DNA of 55,932 nucleotides, taken from Firmicutes bacterium CAG:884. Its GTDB lineage: Bacteria > Bacillota_I > Bacilli_A > RF39 > UBA660. Positions 40,661 through 50,737 of this stretch are shown here, piece after piece. Made by a program: the position numbers and the translations under genes. Below the pieces are notes generated by a model. The model did not search any database, had not been told where the DNA came from, and saw nothing but the letters and a program-made list of their open reading frames with translations. The stretch spans positions 1 to 55,932 of the forward strand of contig HF993330.1 in assembly GCA_000433875.1 (NCBI GenBank), given 5' to 3'. Each line of letters opens with the position of its first letter. Within the stretch, counting starts at the first letter, position 1.

Positions 40661-42637
40661 CTATAATACATTGAATTTTGTACCAGCTGATAACCTCTTT
40701 AATCTTTCTTCAAAATTAATTTTATCTTGATCAGTTGCAAATGATGAATCTCTAAAGACAACTTGTCTAGGATTTATCTTAGCAATTTCTTCAATAATAT
40801 CTATACTAACATTATCATCAAAGCAAGCTAATAATTCGCCATCATCTACATCATAAACTTTATTACCACACATATCTTTTTCTTCTATTGGTAAATCTAA
40901 TTTTAAACCTAAGTTTAATATAACTTGAGTTATTAAATCATCTGGTGTTCTGTCTTCTTTGATATTATCTTCAAATAGTCTAATTTGTTCTTGAGATATT
41001 TTATCTGGAGTCATATAGAATTCATCTTTCATATTAGATTCATCTATTTTATAAACTCTAAATCCATAATCTATATCTGCTTTAGTCGACTCTTTAATTC
41101 TTTTAGCAGCTCTCCTAATACGGTCTTCACCAACATCACAAATAGTTTTGTAGCCAGCTTTATAGGCATCAGACTTTTCATCGCATTCTTCGTGAACTTG
41201 AATCATTATATATTTTCTTTTTCCATTATCATTCGCGTTTAGCTGCATTACTGCTTCAGCAGTTGTTGCACTACCACTGAAAAAATCCAAAATAATTTCA
41301 TCTTCCTCTGGTTTAGATAGTGTTAGTAGTAATTTTAATAAGCCGACATTTTTAGGAGCTGAAAAAACAAGTTTTCCATCAAAAAGCTCCTTCATATATG
41401 TACCAGCAGATGTAGTTTTAAAATCCAACTCATATTTAACTACTTTATTATCAACAATTGCATCATATTTTTTGTTTGTAAGTAAATTCTTTATTCTAAT
41501 TGTTGTACTCATATTTTTTCCATATACTTTACCATCTTTAAATTCTAGTTCTCCATTTTCATGCATTTCTTTGAATTTTTGCATTGTATATGTATTTTCG
41601 ACAAAAGAATCATCCCTATATGATACATATCTTGAATATCCAGATGATAGTAATTCCTTATTGGTTTCATTAAGAGAATTTTCTTTTATTAATATAAGTG
41701 AATCGTCTTCTTTGCGGTAGTATGCAGTATAATGTTTATCTGAATTGTTATTAGTAACTACATTATTAAAGAAATTCTCACCAACAAGTACTCTTTTACC
41801 ACTGTTGTGAACAAAGTTTCCATTTTCGTCTTCTTTCATTTCTGAAGCATCTTTTGGAATATTTTCTATAAATTGGCTTGAGTTTGTATCTTTAGCATAT
41901 ACTAAACAGTATTCACAACTAACAGAAACAAATTTGGAATTCTTTCTACCCTTTGGATTGTTTTCTACAGTGAAAGTTGTTACATAATTGTTTTCACCAA
42001 ATATTTCATCGCAGATTTTTTTCAAATTAAACAATTCATTTTCATCAATACTTATAAAAATAATACCATCTTTTCGTAATAAATTTCTTGCTAATTTTAT
42101 TCTTGGGTAAATCATTGATAACCAATCGGAATGAAATCTACCATTGGAATTATTATTTGAAACCAATTTACTTCCGTTTTCGTCAACTTGTCCTGAATCA
42201 ATTAATTCTTGTGATATTGATTTATTAAATTTATCATTATAGATAAAATCATTACCTGTATTATATGGAGGATCAATATATATATATTTTACTTTATTTA
42301 AATATGATTCTTGAAGAATTTTTAATGTTTCAAGGTTATCTCCTTCTATATAAATATTTTCCGTTTTATCAAAATCAACAGATTTATCTTTTAATGGTCT
42401 AAGCGTTTTTGTCGTCCTAGTATTACCTTCAACTATTGACTGTCTCTTCCCAGGCCATGTTAATTCATATTTTTCTTTCTTATCATCAATTACCACTGAT
42501 GATAAGCTTTGAATTAAAGAATCAGGATTGATTCTTAATTCACCATTTTCTTCAGTAACAGCTTCTGGAAATCGTTCTTTTATATATTCTAAATTATCTT
42601 TAACTATATCTTTTGATTCCATATCTAGTTTATTCAT
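40661..42637 (-). CDS. mod: type III modification methyltransferase Mod
   Basis: This 658-residue adenine methyltransferase has YIEGDNLETLKILQ, catalytic IDPPYNTGNDF (DPPY at 122-125) and, further on, the SAM loop ILDFFSGSATTAEAV. That order fits beta-class Mod enzymes. Between them lies a long target-recognition region. It methylates one strand of a recognition sequence that cannot be read here. It overlaps the DUF4391 gene by eight bases and precedes res. There are no simple-sequence repeats that would suggest phase variation. Confidence 0.95.
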   Translation of the reverse strand: MNKLDMESKDIVKDNLEYIKERFPEAVTEENGELRINPDSLIQSLSSVVIDDKKEKYELTWPGKRQSIVEGNTRTTKTLRPLKDKSVDFDKTENIYIEGDNLETLKILQESYLNKVKYIYIDPPYNTGNDFIYNDKFNKSISQELIDSGQVDENGSKLVSNNNSNGRFHSDWLSMIYPRIKLARNLLRKDGIIFISIDENELFNLKKICDEIFGENNYVTTFTVENNPKGRKNSKFVSVSCEYCLVYAKDTNSSQFIENIPKDASEMKEDENGNFVHNSGKRVLVGENFFNNVVTNNNSDKHYTAYYRKEDDSLILIKENSLNETNKELLSSGYSRYVSYRDDSFVENTYTMQKFKEMHENGELEFKDGKVYGKNMSTTIRIKNLLTNKKYDAIVDNKVVKYELDFKTTSAGTYMKELFDGKLVFSAPKNVGLLKLLLTLSKPEEDEIILDFFSGSATTAEAVMQLNANDNGKRKYIMIQVHEECDEKSDAYKAGYKTICDVGEDRIRRAAKRIKESTKADIDYGFRVYKIDESNMKDEFYMTPDKISQEQIRLFEDNIKEDRTPDDLITQVILNLGLKLDLPIEEKDMCGNKVYDVDDGELLACFDDNVSIDIIEEIAKINPRQVVFRDSSFATDQDKINFEERLKRLSAGTKFNVL

Positions 42638-43235
42638 TTAACAATTCCTCCAATTCTTTATTTAATTTTTTTATTTCATGATCTAATTCAATTTGTCTAT
42701 TAAATTGCTTTTCTCTATCAGCTTGAATTTTCAATTTATTAATCTTACTTTTTAATTCATCTATCTTGTTCTTATTATCTAATATTACATCAATAGAAGA
42801 ATTATTATCAGTTTCTTTAATTATTTCTTTAATTATATTATTCCAAACATTTTCTAAATTTAATCCATTAAATTGAAAATCAATTTCTTCATTCCAATTT
42901 GTATTATATATAGTATCATTTTCAATTAATGCATAACAGTAATCATTATCACAGATTAAATTAAATAATATTTTATATGGTATAGATTTATTTATTACTT
43001 TTAATGCACTATTGGGAATATTTTTATTACTTAAATTAATAGTAAATATTTCTATTTCTATAACAATATCTGTTTTAGATAAATTTAGTGTATCCGGTGC
43101 TAACTTGTAATCCCATGTTATCTTTTCTATATCATTTACGAAACTATTTTTTATTGTTTCAGACATATTTGTATGTTCATAGAACTTCTTTTTAGCTATA
43201 AATCTATTAACTTCACAAGTCTTAGGCAAATTCAT
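42630..43235 (-). CDS. DUF4391 protein
   Basis: These 201 residues fit the DUF4391 pattern. They start PKTCEVNRFIAKKKFYE, followed by IEKITWDYKLAPDTLNL, EIEIFTINL and IPYKILF, and end in a charged coiled coil (KIQADREKQFNRQIELDHEIKKLNKELEELL in short). DUF4391 genes commonly sit with type III modification genes and large helicases. Their role is unknown; they may link the helicase to Mod. It begins two bases after the helicase gene and overlaps mod by eight bases. Confidence 0.85.
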   Translation of the reverse strand: MNLPKTCEVNRFIAKKKFYEHTNMSETIKNSFVNDIEKITWDYKLAPDTLNLSKTDIVIEIEIFTINLSNKNIPNSALKVINKSIPYKILFNLICDNDYCYALIENDTIYNTNWNEEIDFQFNGLNLENVWNNIIKEIIKETDNNSSIDVILDNKNKIDELKSKINKLKIQADREKQFNRQIELDHEIKKLNKELEELLNE

Positions 43236-43236
43236 A

Positions 43237-46200
43237 TTAAATCACCACCATAAAATCTATTAATTCAAAGTCTTCTAAACCACTAATGTCATTTTTTAAC
43301 ATTGTAGTTCCCCCGGTTCTAAATAAGCTGTCTATATCATTTTCTTCCGTTATATTTACTATAGATGAAATAGCTTGATTTAATAATTCAGAATATTTTG
43401 ACATATCAGATCCGTCTTTTGTTTCATCATTAAATTGCTCAAAGGCTTCTTTAATAGGTTCTGAGTAACCTTTAGATAATTTTCTTAATATATCTAATGT
43501 ATTCTTTACATTTAAATGATTAGATAAAATTGTTCCATCTTCTTTAATATAAACAAGATAGAATGGATGTAATTGATTCATATTATCAATATTTACTCCA
43601 TTATTAATATTTTTTAGAACAAATATAACTCCTTTATCTATTCCTACCGTTGAATCTGCTTTTACTACCGAATGCATTCCATTTGGAACTTTATCAATGT
43701 CTGGGTGTTCTTTTATATAATCTAATAAATCCATCCTAAAATCATTTAAACCTAAATCTGTAATTGAAATACCATTATTCATATCTTCTAGATCAACTAC
43801 TTCTTCTTGTAACTTATGTAATTGTTCTTTACGGTATTCCATGTCATTTGACTCATTAGTAAGAACATTATCTTCACCAGTAGCTGATATATCAGTTATG
43901 GCCATTCTTGTCTCAACTCTTGATTTTAAATTAATATAATCATCAAGTGAAATATTAGGCCAGAAGTTAACTAATTGAATAACATCGTTTTGAGAGCCAA
44001 TTCTATCTATTCGGCCGAATCTTTGAATTATTCTAACTGGATTCCAATGAATATCATAATTTATTAAATAATCACAGTCTTGTAAGTTTTGACCTTCAGA
44101 TATACAATCAGTTGCAAATAATACTTCTATATCATTATCTACTCCATTATCTAGCAATTCTCTATGTTTAGATAATGGTGAAAAATTAATAAGTATATCA
44201 TTAAAATCTTTACTAATTGGTAATGTACAATCATTTGTACCAGATCCTGTAACTTTAGCAGAATCGAGATTATAATTTTGTTTTAATTCATACGATAAAT
44301 TTTTATAAACATAATTAATTGTGTCAGCAAAAGCACTAAATACAATTATTTTTTTATTATCTCCATTAATAGGATGTTCTATTTTATTCTTAATTATTTC
44401 CTTTAAGGTAGAAAGTTTTAAATCCTTGTCCGGTGTAATTTTTTGCATTTCATATGATAATTGTTTTAAAATTATTAAATCTGCAGATAAATCTTTTTTC
44501 CAACCCAAAGTATTCATATCTTTAAGATCAATTTTAACCTTATTACCTATCATATTCATATCATCACTTATGAATTGTTCAATATCATCATCATCCATAT
44601 CAACATTAATATTTTGTGTTTCCATTGAATTATAATTATTATTAATTTCAAATTTTTGAATAGCTTCTAATGTTGATTGTATTAAATCAGATATTTTAGT
44701 TAAAGTTAATCTAAATGATTCTACTGAAGATTCTAATCTCTTTAGTAGATTAATTCTCATTAATATTTGTAGTGATCTTTCACGATCTCTTTGGTGTAGA
44801 GTACTTCTTCCACCACCAACAACATTATCATAAAGTTCTTCATATTTTGTAACTTTATCAGCTAATATATAATCGAATGGTGTATAAACACACATATTTA
44901 ATTTTTGTAATTCATTAGCTATATCTTTAATAGACATAAAACCTTCAATATCAGTTAATTCAGGTCTCTTATTAATTGGTTTTAATCTAGTTGGAAATTT
45001 TCCAATTTCTGATAAATTATAATATCTTTCAATATGTCTTCTAGATCTTGCTATTGTTACACTATCTAGTAATTTAAAGAAATCAAAATTTGAACCCAAT
45101 TCATCAAGCAATTTCTTACTAGTTCTTTCTTCTGGTGGCAATTTAGACCATTGATTAAAAGTAGTTTGAGCATTTTTTAATATTGTATCAATAGACTTAT
45201 CAGCTGATATATTTTCATCTATTTCATCTGTATGTCCTTCATATGCTAATGCAAGTTGATTCTTTAAGTCATTGAATCTATTGTTAACTGGTGTCGCAGA
45301 TAACATTAATACTTTTGTTTTAACACCTGACTTAATAACTTTTTCCATAAGGAAATCATATCTTGTCATTCTATCATTTCTTGCACTGTTATTTCTAAAG
45401 TTATGAGATTCATCGATAACTATAAGATCAAAATTAGACCAATTTATTTTTGATAAATCAATACCATTTGAATTACCTTTTCTTCTTCCTAAATCTGTAT
45501 GATATAAAACTTTATAATTCAATCTATCATCAATTAAAATATTATCTTTGTAAGGATTTAAAAAAGTATTCCAATTATCCGATAATTTTTTGGGACATAA
45601 AACTAATATAGATTTATTTCTTTCTTGATAATATTTGATAACTCCTAATGCACTAAATGTTTTTCCTAAACCAACACTATCAGCCAATATACAACCATTA
45701 TATTTTTCTAATTTATTAATAATTCCCAAGACAGCATCTTTTTGAAAATCATATAAAGAATTCCATATCTTCGATTCTTTAAAACCTGTTTTTTCATTTG
45801 CTATATCATCTTCAGATATATCTTGTAAAAATTCATGGAATATATTGTATAAAGTAATGTAATATATAAATTCAGGAGAATTTTCTTTATATAAATCATT
45901 TAAATAATTAACAACATCATCTGTAATATCAACTAATTCTTTTTGATTGTTCCACAAATCATTAAAAGAATCTAAATAATATTTTGTATGTTCATAATCA
46001 TCTATCTCTGTTATTGTGGCAAATATAGAATTATCCTTTGTGTAACCTAAACCAGCAGAATCAAATTTATCAGTATTAATAAATGTTTTATTATCTTCAT
46101 TAGTTCCATCATTATTTTTTAAATTTATAAATCTTTGTATATAATTAGAACTGATATTAGACTTAAATATTGCTTTTTCTTTTACCCACTTAGCACATTC

Positions 46201-46509
46201 TTTAGCAATACCTTCTCCATTTAACTCATTTTTTAATTTAACCTCAAATTCAGAACCAAAAATTGACTTTTCTCTATTATTTGTATTTATTTCAAATTCA
46301 CGAGATTGTTTATCATCATTACTTTTTTTTATAAATGCTGGATCAGTAAATATAAATTTAAATTGAACTAAATTATCTAATTCCTTTTTTAAATATTTAT
46401 ATCCATACATCGAGAATATTGAGGCACATACTTCTAAATCAGCATTCTTATGAATACTTTGTTTTAAATTATCTCCCAATGTTTCAATCTTATTATCAAT
46501 AATTTTCAT
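43237..46509 (-). CDS. SNF2-type helicase with PLD-like N terminus (defence-associated)
   Basis: The first 200 or so residues resemble the PLD-like region of defence helicases (FKFIFTDPAFIKK, REFEIN, GSEFEVKLKNEL), though I see no clear HKD motif. The motor has GCILADSVGLGKTFSALGVI, LVLCPKKLSDNW, LIVIDESHNFRNN, LMLSATPVNN, LFATDCISEGQNLQ and RIIQRFGRIDRIGS. The C-terminal 250 residues are of unknown role. At 1090 residues it is first in the operon DUF4391-mod-res. It could move along or remodel DNA to help recognise invaders; this is inferred from context. Confidence 0.9.
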   Translation of the reverse strand: MKIIDNKIETLGDNLKQSIHKNADLEVCASIFSMYGYKYLKKELDNLVQFKFIFTDPAFIKKSNDDKQSREFEINTNNREKSIFGSEFEVKLKNELNGEGIAKECAKWVKEKAIFKSNISSNYIQRFINLKNNDGTNEDNKTFINTDKFDSAGLGYTKDNSIFATITEIDDYEHTKYYLDSFNDLWNNQKELVDITDDVVNYLNDLYKENSPEFIYYITLYNIFHEFLQDISEDDIANEKTGFKESKIWNSLYDFQKDAVLGIINKLEKYNGCILADSVGLGKTFSALGVIKYYQERNKSILVLCPKKLSDNWNTFLNPYKDNILIDDRLNYKVLYHTDLGRRKGNSNGIDLSKINWSNFDLIVIDESHNFRNNSARNDRMTRYDFLMEKVIKSGVKTKVLMLSATPVNNRFNDLKNQLALAYEGHTDEIDENISADKSIDTILKNAQTTFNQWSKLPPEERTSKKLLDELGSNFDFFKLLDSVTIARSRRHIERYYNLSEIGKFPTRLKPINKRPELTDIEGFMSIKDIANELQKLNMCVYTPFDYILADKVTKYEELYDNVVGGGRSTLHQRDRERSLQILMRINLLKRLESSVESFRLTLTKISDLIQSTLEAIQKFEINNNYNSMETQNINVDMDDDDIEQFISDDMNMIGNKVKIDLKDMNTLGWKKDLSADLIILKQLSYEMQKITPDKDLKLSTLKEIIKNKIEHPINGDNKKIIVFSAFADTINYVYKNLSYELKQNYNLDSAKVTGSGTNDCTLPISKDFNDILINFSPLSKHRELLDNGVDNDIEVLFATDCISEGQNLQDCDYLINYDIHWNPVRIIQRFGRIDRIGSQNDVIQLVNFWPNISLDDYINLKSRVETRMAITDISATGEDNVLTNESNDMEYRKEQLHKLQEEVVDLEDMNNGISITDLGLNDFRMDLLDYIKEHPDIDKVPNGMHSVVKADSTVGIDKGVIFVLKNINNGVNIDNMNQLHPFYLVYIKEDGTILSNHLNVKNTLDILRKLSKGYSEPIKEAFEQFNDETKDGSDMSKYSELLNQAISSIVNITEENDIDSLFRTGGTTMLKNDISGLEDFELIDFMVVI

Positions 46510-46539
46510 GCTTTTACCTCACATTCTCCCACAATTACA

Positions 46540-46548
46540 ATTATACCA
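46540..46548 (-). promoter_or_regulatory. promoter of the defence operon
   Basis: Extended TGG-TATAAT on the minus strand (TATAAT 46540-46545); the -35 is poor. It is the only promoter I can see for the four genes. Confidence 0.5.
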
Positions 46549-46585
46549 TAATTTTGTTGAATTTCTTTATAATTCGGTAAAAAAA

Positions 46586-46618
46586 ACGATTATTCATCAT
46601 CTTCTGAGTAATAATCGT
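46586..46618 (-). terminator. terminator before the defence operon
   Basis: A nine-pair stem ACGATTATT/AATAATCGT with a 15-base loop and seven T on the minus strand. It spans the stop of the small acidic gene and insulates it from the helicase gene. Confidence 0.75.
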
Positions 46619-46829
46619 CTTCTTCTAAATCTTCTTCTTCAAAATTCCATGGATCATAATTTCCTTTTTTTACTTCTTCTTTTTGCCAATCTTCTAATCC
46701 ATAATTATCTAATTCTTCATCGGTATATTCATTATTATCTTTTTCTTGTTCATTCATAAATGAAAATAAACCGAATGCTTGTTGACTTTTCTTTTTATCA
46801 TTTCCAAACAAATCATCAAATAATCCCAT
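46590..46829 (-). CDS. small acidic protein of unknown function
   Basis: This 79-residue protein begins MGLFDDLFGNDKKK and is then mostly Asp/Glu with aromatics (DELDNYGLEDWQKEEVKKG...). It is strongly acidic, with no signal peptide. Similar short 'MGLFDxLFG' starts occur in many Firmicutes small proteins of unknown role. A terminator overlaps the end, and a small gene lies just upstream in the same direction, so the two may be co-transcribed. Confidence 0.6.
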   Translation of the reverse strand: MGLFDDLFGNDKKKSQQAFGLFSFMNEQEKDNNEYTDEELDNYGLEDWQKEEVKKGNYDPWNFEEEDLEEDDYYSEDDE

Positions 46830-46841
46830 ATATATTCCATC

Positions 46842-47060
46842 CTAAACTATATTTTTTAATTTATCATCTAACAAATCATATCTTAATCCTTCATAATTAA
46901 AAATGAAATGATTAAATTCTTCTGAGTTATTTTCTTTAGATGTTATTTCTAATTTTATTTTATGAGGCTTGAAACTTGTCTTATCAGCAATTAAATCTTG
47001 TAGATAAGATTGAAGATATCTATTCTTTTTATGATATAAATATATTAATTTATAAATCAT
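46842..47060 (-). CDS. small basic protein of unknown function
   Basis: This 72-residue protein (MIYKLIYLYHKKNRYLQSYL...) has an excellent TAGGAGGGATATT ribosome site, which supports real expression. It is Lys/Tyr-rich, without membrane segments or cysteines. No family is recognised. It lies 12 bases before the acidic gene; the opposite charges of the two products are notable but prove nothing. Confidence 0.55.
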   Translation of the reverse strand: MIYKLIYLYHKKNRYLQSYLQDLIADKTSFKPHKIKLEITSKENNSEEFNHFIFNYEGLRYDLLDDKLKNIV

Positions 47061-47121
47061 AATATCCCTCCTAAATTATTATACCATAAATTCTTTCGTG
47101 TTTCTTACAAATAAAAAAAAG

Positions 47122-47145
47122 AAGATTGAGTAAAAACTCAATCTT
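47122..47145 (-). terminator. ppdK terminator
   Basis: A ten-pair stem AAGATTGAGT/ACTCAATCTT with an AAAA loop and a T-rich tail on the minus strand, overlapping the ppdK stop. Confidence 0.8.
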
Positions 47146-49777
47146 AATTATTCTTGTTTTTAATAGCAGCTTGAGCAGCAGCTAATCTAGCAATAGGTAC
47201 TCTAAATGGACTACAAGATACATAAGTTAAACCTACATTATGGCAGAATTCAACACTTGATGGATCTCCTCCGTGTTCACCACAAATACCTAATTTAATA
47301 TCAGGTCTAGTTTGTCTACCTAAATCAGCAGCCATCTTAACTAATTTACCAACACCAACTTGATCAAGTTTAGCAAATGGATCATTTTCATAAATCTTTT
47401 TGTCATAGTATGCACCTAAGAATTTACCAGCATCATCTCTTGAGAAACCAAATGTCATTTGTGTTAAATCATTTGTTCCAAATGAGAAGAATTCAGCTTC
47501 TTTTGCAATCTCATCAGCAGTTAATGCAGCTCTTGGTATTTCAATCATAGTTCCAACATGATATTCAAGTGGGAAATTAGCTTCCTTAATTACTTCATCA
47601 GCAGTTTCGCAAACTACACCCTTAACATACTTAAGTTCTTTTACTTCACCAACAAGTGGTATCATAATTTCAGGAACAATATTAATACCCTTACGTTTTG
47701 AAACATTTATAGCCGCCTTAATAACAGCTCTTGTTTGCATTCTTGCAATTTCAGGGAATGTAACAGCAAGTCTACATCCACGATGTCCCATCATAGGATT
47801 GAACTCATGTAATGAAGCAATAATTGCTTTAATTTGTTCTACTGTTTTACCTTGTGTTTTTGCAAGTAATTCAATATCTTTTTCTTCAGTTGGTACGAAT
47901 TCATGTAGAGGTGGATCTAGATAACGAATAGTAACGCCATATCCTTCCATAGCCTCATATAATTTTTCAAAGTCACCTTGTTGCATTGGTTCAATTTTAG
48001 CAAGAGCAGCTTCTCTTTCTTCAACAGTATCAGAACATATCATTTCACGAATAGCTGCGATTCTATCCTCAGCAAAGAACATATGTTCAGTACGGCAAAG
48101 ACCAATACCTTCAGCACCCAATTCACGAGCCTTAATTGCATCTTTAGGTGTATCAGCATTTGTACGAACTTTTAAAGTACGATACTTATCAGCCCATTCC
48201 ATAATACGACCAAACTCACCAGTAATAGTTGCATCAACTGTAGGAATAATTCCTTCATAAATGCATCCAGTTGAACCATCAATAGATATCTCTGATCCTT
48301 CTGTAAATGTCTTACCAGCTAATGTAAATTTCTTATTTTCTTCATCCATAATAATTTCAGAGCATCCAGATACACAGCAAGTTCCCATTCCACGAGCTAC
48401 AACAGCAGCATGGCTTGTCATACCACCACGAACAGTTAAAATACCTTGAGCAGCCTTCATTCCTTCAATATCTTCTGGAGAAGTTTCAAGTCTAACTAGA
48501 ACAACTTTCTCTTTACGAGCAGCCCATTCCTTAGCATCCTCAGCAGTAAATACAACTTTACCACAAGCAGCACCTGGAGAAGCCGCTAATGCTTTAGCAA
48601 GAGGTTCAGCTTTCTTTAAAGCATTTGCATCAAATTGTGGGTGTAATAATGTATCAAGATTACGAGGATCAATCATCATTACAGCCTCTTTATCAGTAAT
48701 CATTCCTTCATCAACTAAATCACAAGCAATCTTAAGGGCAGCTCTAGCTGTTCTCTTACCATTTCTTGTTTGTAGCATATAAAGTTTCTTGTTTTCAATA
48801 GTAAATTCCATATCTTGCATATCATGATAATGATTTTCAAGTGTATTACATATTTCACAAAATTGTTTATAAACTTCTGGCATTACTTCTTCTAAATGGG
48901 CGATTGGCTGTGGAGTTCTAACACCAGCAACAACATCTTCTCCTTGTGCATTCATTAAGAATTCACCCATTAAATGTTTTTCACCGGTAGCAGGATCACG
49001 AGTAAACGCAACACCTGTTCCACTTGTTTCTCCCATATTACCAAATGCCATCATTTGTACGTTTACAGCAGTTCCCCAAGAATAAGGAATATCGTTATCA
49101 CGACGATAAACGTTAGCACGTGGATTATCCCAAGAACGGAATACAGCCTTTATAGCTCCCATTAATTGTTCTGTTGGGTTAGTTGGGAAATCTTCACCAA
49201 TTTTATCTTTATATTCTGCCTTAAACTCATTAGCTAATTCTTTTAAATCATCAGCTGTTAATTCAACATCAAGTTTAACGCCTTTTTCTTCTTTCATTTT
49301 ATCAATTAGTTGTTCGAAATATTTTTTACCAACTTCCATAACAACATCTGAGTACATTTGTATAAATCTACGATAGCAATCCCAAGCCCAACGTGGATTT
49401 CCACTTTTCCTTGCTAGTGTTTCAACAACTTCTTCATTTAAACCTAAATTAAGAATTGTATCCATCATACCTGGCATTGAAGCTCTTGCGCCCGATCTAA
49501 CTGATACTAGTAATGGATTTTCTTTATCACCAAATTTCTTTCCTGTGATTTCTTCCATTTTTGCAATGTATTCAAATATTTCATCTTGGATATCTTTATT
49601 AATTTGTTTTCCATCTTCATAATATTGAGTACATGCTTCTGTTGTAATTGTGAAACCTTGTGGTACAGGCATTCCTAGTCTTGTCATTTCTGCAAGGTTA
49701 GCGCCCTTACCGCCAAGAAGGTTTCTCATTGTAGCATCACCTTCACTAAAAAGGTATACATACTTTTTCTTTTCCAT
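47144..49777 (-). CDS. ppdK: pyruvate, phosphate dikinase
   Basis: This enzyme interconverts pyruvate, ATP and phosphate with phosphoenolpyruvate, AMP and pyrophosphate. The 877 residues contain LLGGKGANLAEMTRLG, the ATP-grasp domain with SVRSGARASMPGMMDT, the swivelling phosphohistidine site LTVRGGMTSHAAVVARGMG, and the PEP domain (GLCRTEHMFF, FGTNDLTQMTFGFSRDD, LGICGEHGG). Length is normal. It is common in anaerobes that use pyrophosphate-linked glycolysis. It has a near-perfect promoter and an AAGGAGG site. A short 3' remnant similar to its end lies at 30979-31068. Confidence 0.98.
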   Translation of the reverse strand: MEKKKYVYLFSEGDATMRNLLGGKGANLAEMTRLGMPVPQGFTITTEACTQYYEDGKQINKDIQDEIFEYIAKMEEITGKKFGDKENPLLVSVRSGARASMPGMMDTILNLGLNEEVVETLARKSGNPRWAWDCYRRFIQMYSDVVMEVGKKYFEQLIDKMKEEKGVKLDVELTADDLKELANEFKAEYKDKIGEDFPTNPTEQLMGAIKAVFRSWDNPRANVYRRDNDIPYSWGTAVNVQMMAFGNMGETSGTGVAFTRDPATGEKHLMGEFLMNAQGEDVVAGVRTPQPIAHLEEVMPEVYKQFCEICNTLENHYHDMQDMEFTIENKKLYMLQTRNGKRTARAALKIACDLVDEGMITDKEAVMMIDPRNLDTLLHPQFDANALKKAEPLAKALAASPGAACGKVVFTAEDAKEWAARKEKVVLVRLETSPEDIEGMKAAQGILTVRGGMTSHAAVVARGMGTCCVSGCSEIIMDEENKKFTLAGKTFTEGSEISIDGSTGCIYEGIIPTVDATITGEFGRIMEWADKYRTLKVRTNADTPKDAIKARELGAEGIGLCRTEHMFFAEDRIAAIREMICSDTVEEREAALAKIEPMQQGDFEKLYEAMEGYGVTIRYLDPPLHEFVPTEEKDIELLAKTQGKTVEQIKAIIASLHEFNPMMGHRGCRLAVTFPEIARMQTRAVIKAAINVSKRKGINIVPEIMIPLVGEVKELKYVKGVVCETADEVIKEANFPLEYHVGTMIEIPRAALTADEIAKEAEFFSFGTNDLTQMTFGFSRDDAGKFLGAYYDKKIYENDPFAKLDQVGVGKLVKMAADLGRQTRPDIKLGICGEHGGDPSSVEFCHNVGLTYVSCSPFRVPIARLAAAQAAIKNKNN

Positions 49778-49798
49778 ATAATCCTCCTTAACTATAAT

Positions 49799-49827
49799 AT
49801 TATAACATTACTAATTTTTTTTAACAA
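49799..49827 (-). promoter_or_regulatory. ppdK promoter
   Basis: TTGTTA (49822-49827), a 17-base spacer and TATAAT (49799-49804) with an extended TGT. Confidence 0.65.
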
Positions 49828-49852
49828 GATTTTTTTAATTATTATAAGAAAA

Positions 49853-49874
49853 AAGTAGAACTTTCATTCTACTT
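49853..49874 (-). terminator. terminator of the NPETG protein gene
   Basis: An eight-pair stem AAGTAGAA/TTCTACTT with a six-base loop and TTTTTTC tail on the minus strand. Confidence 0.75.
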
Positions 49875-50661
49875 AATAATACATTTTATTTTTCTTAAAG
49901 AATGCATAACATCCAATAGCAAGTAATGTTCCAGCTATTACTATAACAATAGTTGAATTAACACCTGTTTCTGGATTACCACATTTTTCCTCATAAACAG
50001 CCTTTGTTACAACATTACCATTGTTATCATAGTATTTACCATCTTTAATTTTGCATTTTGGTGTTTCTGCGCCACATAATCTTTCATACTCGCTTTTTGT
50101 AACAACATTACCATTATTATCATAATATTTGTTATTTTTATATTCACATTTTGGATTTTCAACAACTGTTCCACCATCAGTTACTCTAATTGTAATACAA
50201 TAGCCATCTGGATTAGAAATATTTACTGGGTTACTTCCATCAGCATTTGTACTTATAAATACTTCATCCATTCTTATATGAATAAGATCTCCAGCTTGAA
50301 CATTATTTTTTACTTTGTATTTAATATACAATACTTCAACATTTCCTGATCTACCATTTGTACTTTTCATTGCAAAACCAGGTTGATTATTAAATGATGT
50401 ATATGGATTATTATCAGCACCAAAACCAACAAAATTACTTAACGTATCATAATCAATTACTTCAATTTTATCATTATCAAATCTGTAATTGGTTGCTTTT
50501 ACATATTTTAAATCATTTGCATCTTTGATTACTAATCTTACCTCAAACTCTTCTCCTTTTTTAACAGTTGTTGGATAATTAGTAAATTCAACCGAAGCAG
50601 CATTTACTGTTCCTAATAAAAGGAAACAAACTATACTAAATAATATATTTTTTATTCTCAT
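49873..50661 (-). CDS. cohesin-like surface protein with NPETG sortase motif
   Basis: This 262-residue exported protein has a signal peptide (about 1-21, ending VNAA) and a beta-rich domain (about 22-160). That domain begins VEFTNYPTTVKKGEEFEVRLVIKD in style and resembles the cohesin/carbohydrate-binding fold. Then come two near-identical repeats (CEYKNNKYYDNNGNVVTK and CKIKDGKYYDNNGNVVTK, each ending CG), and a cell-wall anchor: NPETG, a hydrophobic stretch and KKNK. NPETG is an LPXTG-like sortase signal; the sortase is not in the window. It follows the glucosaminidase gene and has its own promoter. Confidence 0.8.
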   Translation of the reverse strand: MRIKNILFSIVCFLLLGTVNAASVEFTNYPTTVKKGEEFEVRLVIKDANDLKYVKATNYRFDNDKIEVIDYDTLSNFVGFGADNNPYTSFNNQPGFAMKSTNGRSGNVEVLYIKYKVKNNVQAGDLIHIRMDEVFISTNADGSNPVNISNPDGYCITIRVTDGGTVVENPKCEYKNNKYYDNNGNVVTKSEYERLCGAETPKCKIKDGKYYDNNGNVVTKAVYEEKCGNPETGVNSTIVIVIAGTLLAIGCYAFFKKNKMYY

Positions 50662-50685
50662 ATCCTTCTCCTACTTTCTATATAT

Positions 50686-50714
50686 AATATAGCAAAATTA
50701 TTTATATTTGTAAA
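50686..50714 (-). promoter_or_regulatory. promoter of the NPETG protein gene
   Basis: TTTACA (50709-50714), a 17-base spacer and TATATT (50686-50691) with an extended TGC. Confidence 0.55.
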
Positions 50715-50737
50715 TATCATTTTTTGCTAAATGTAAA

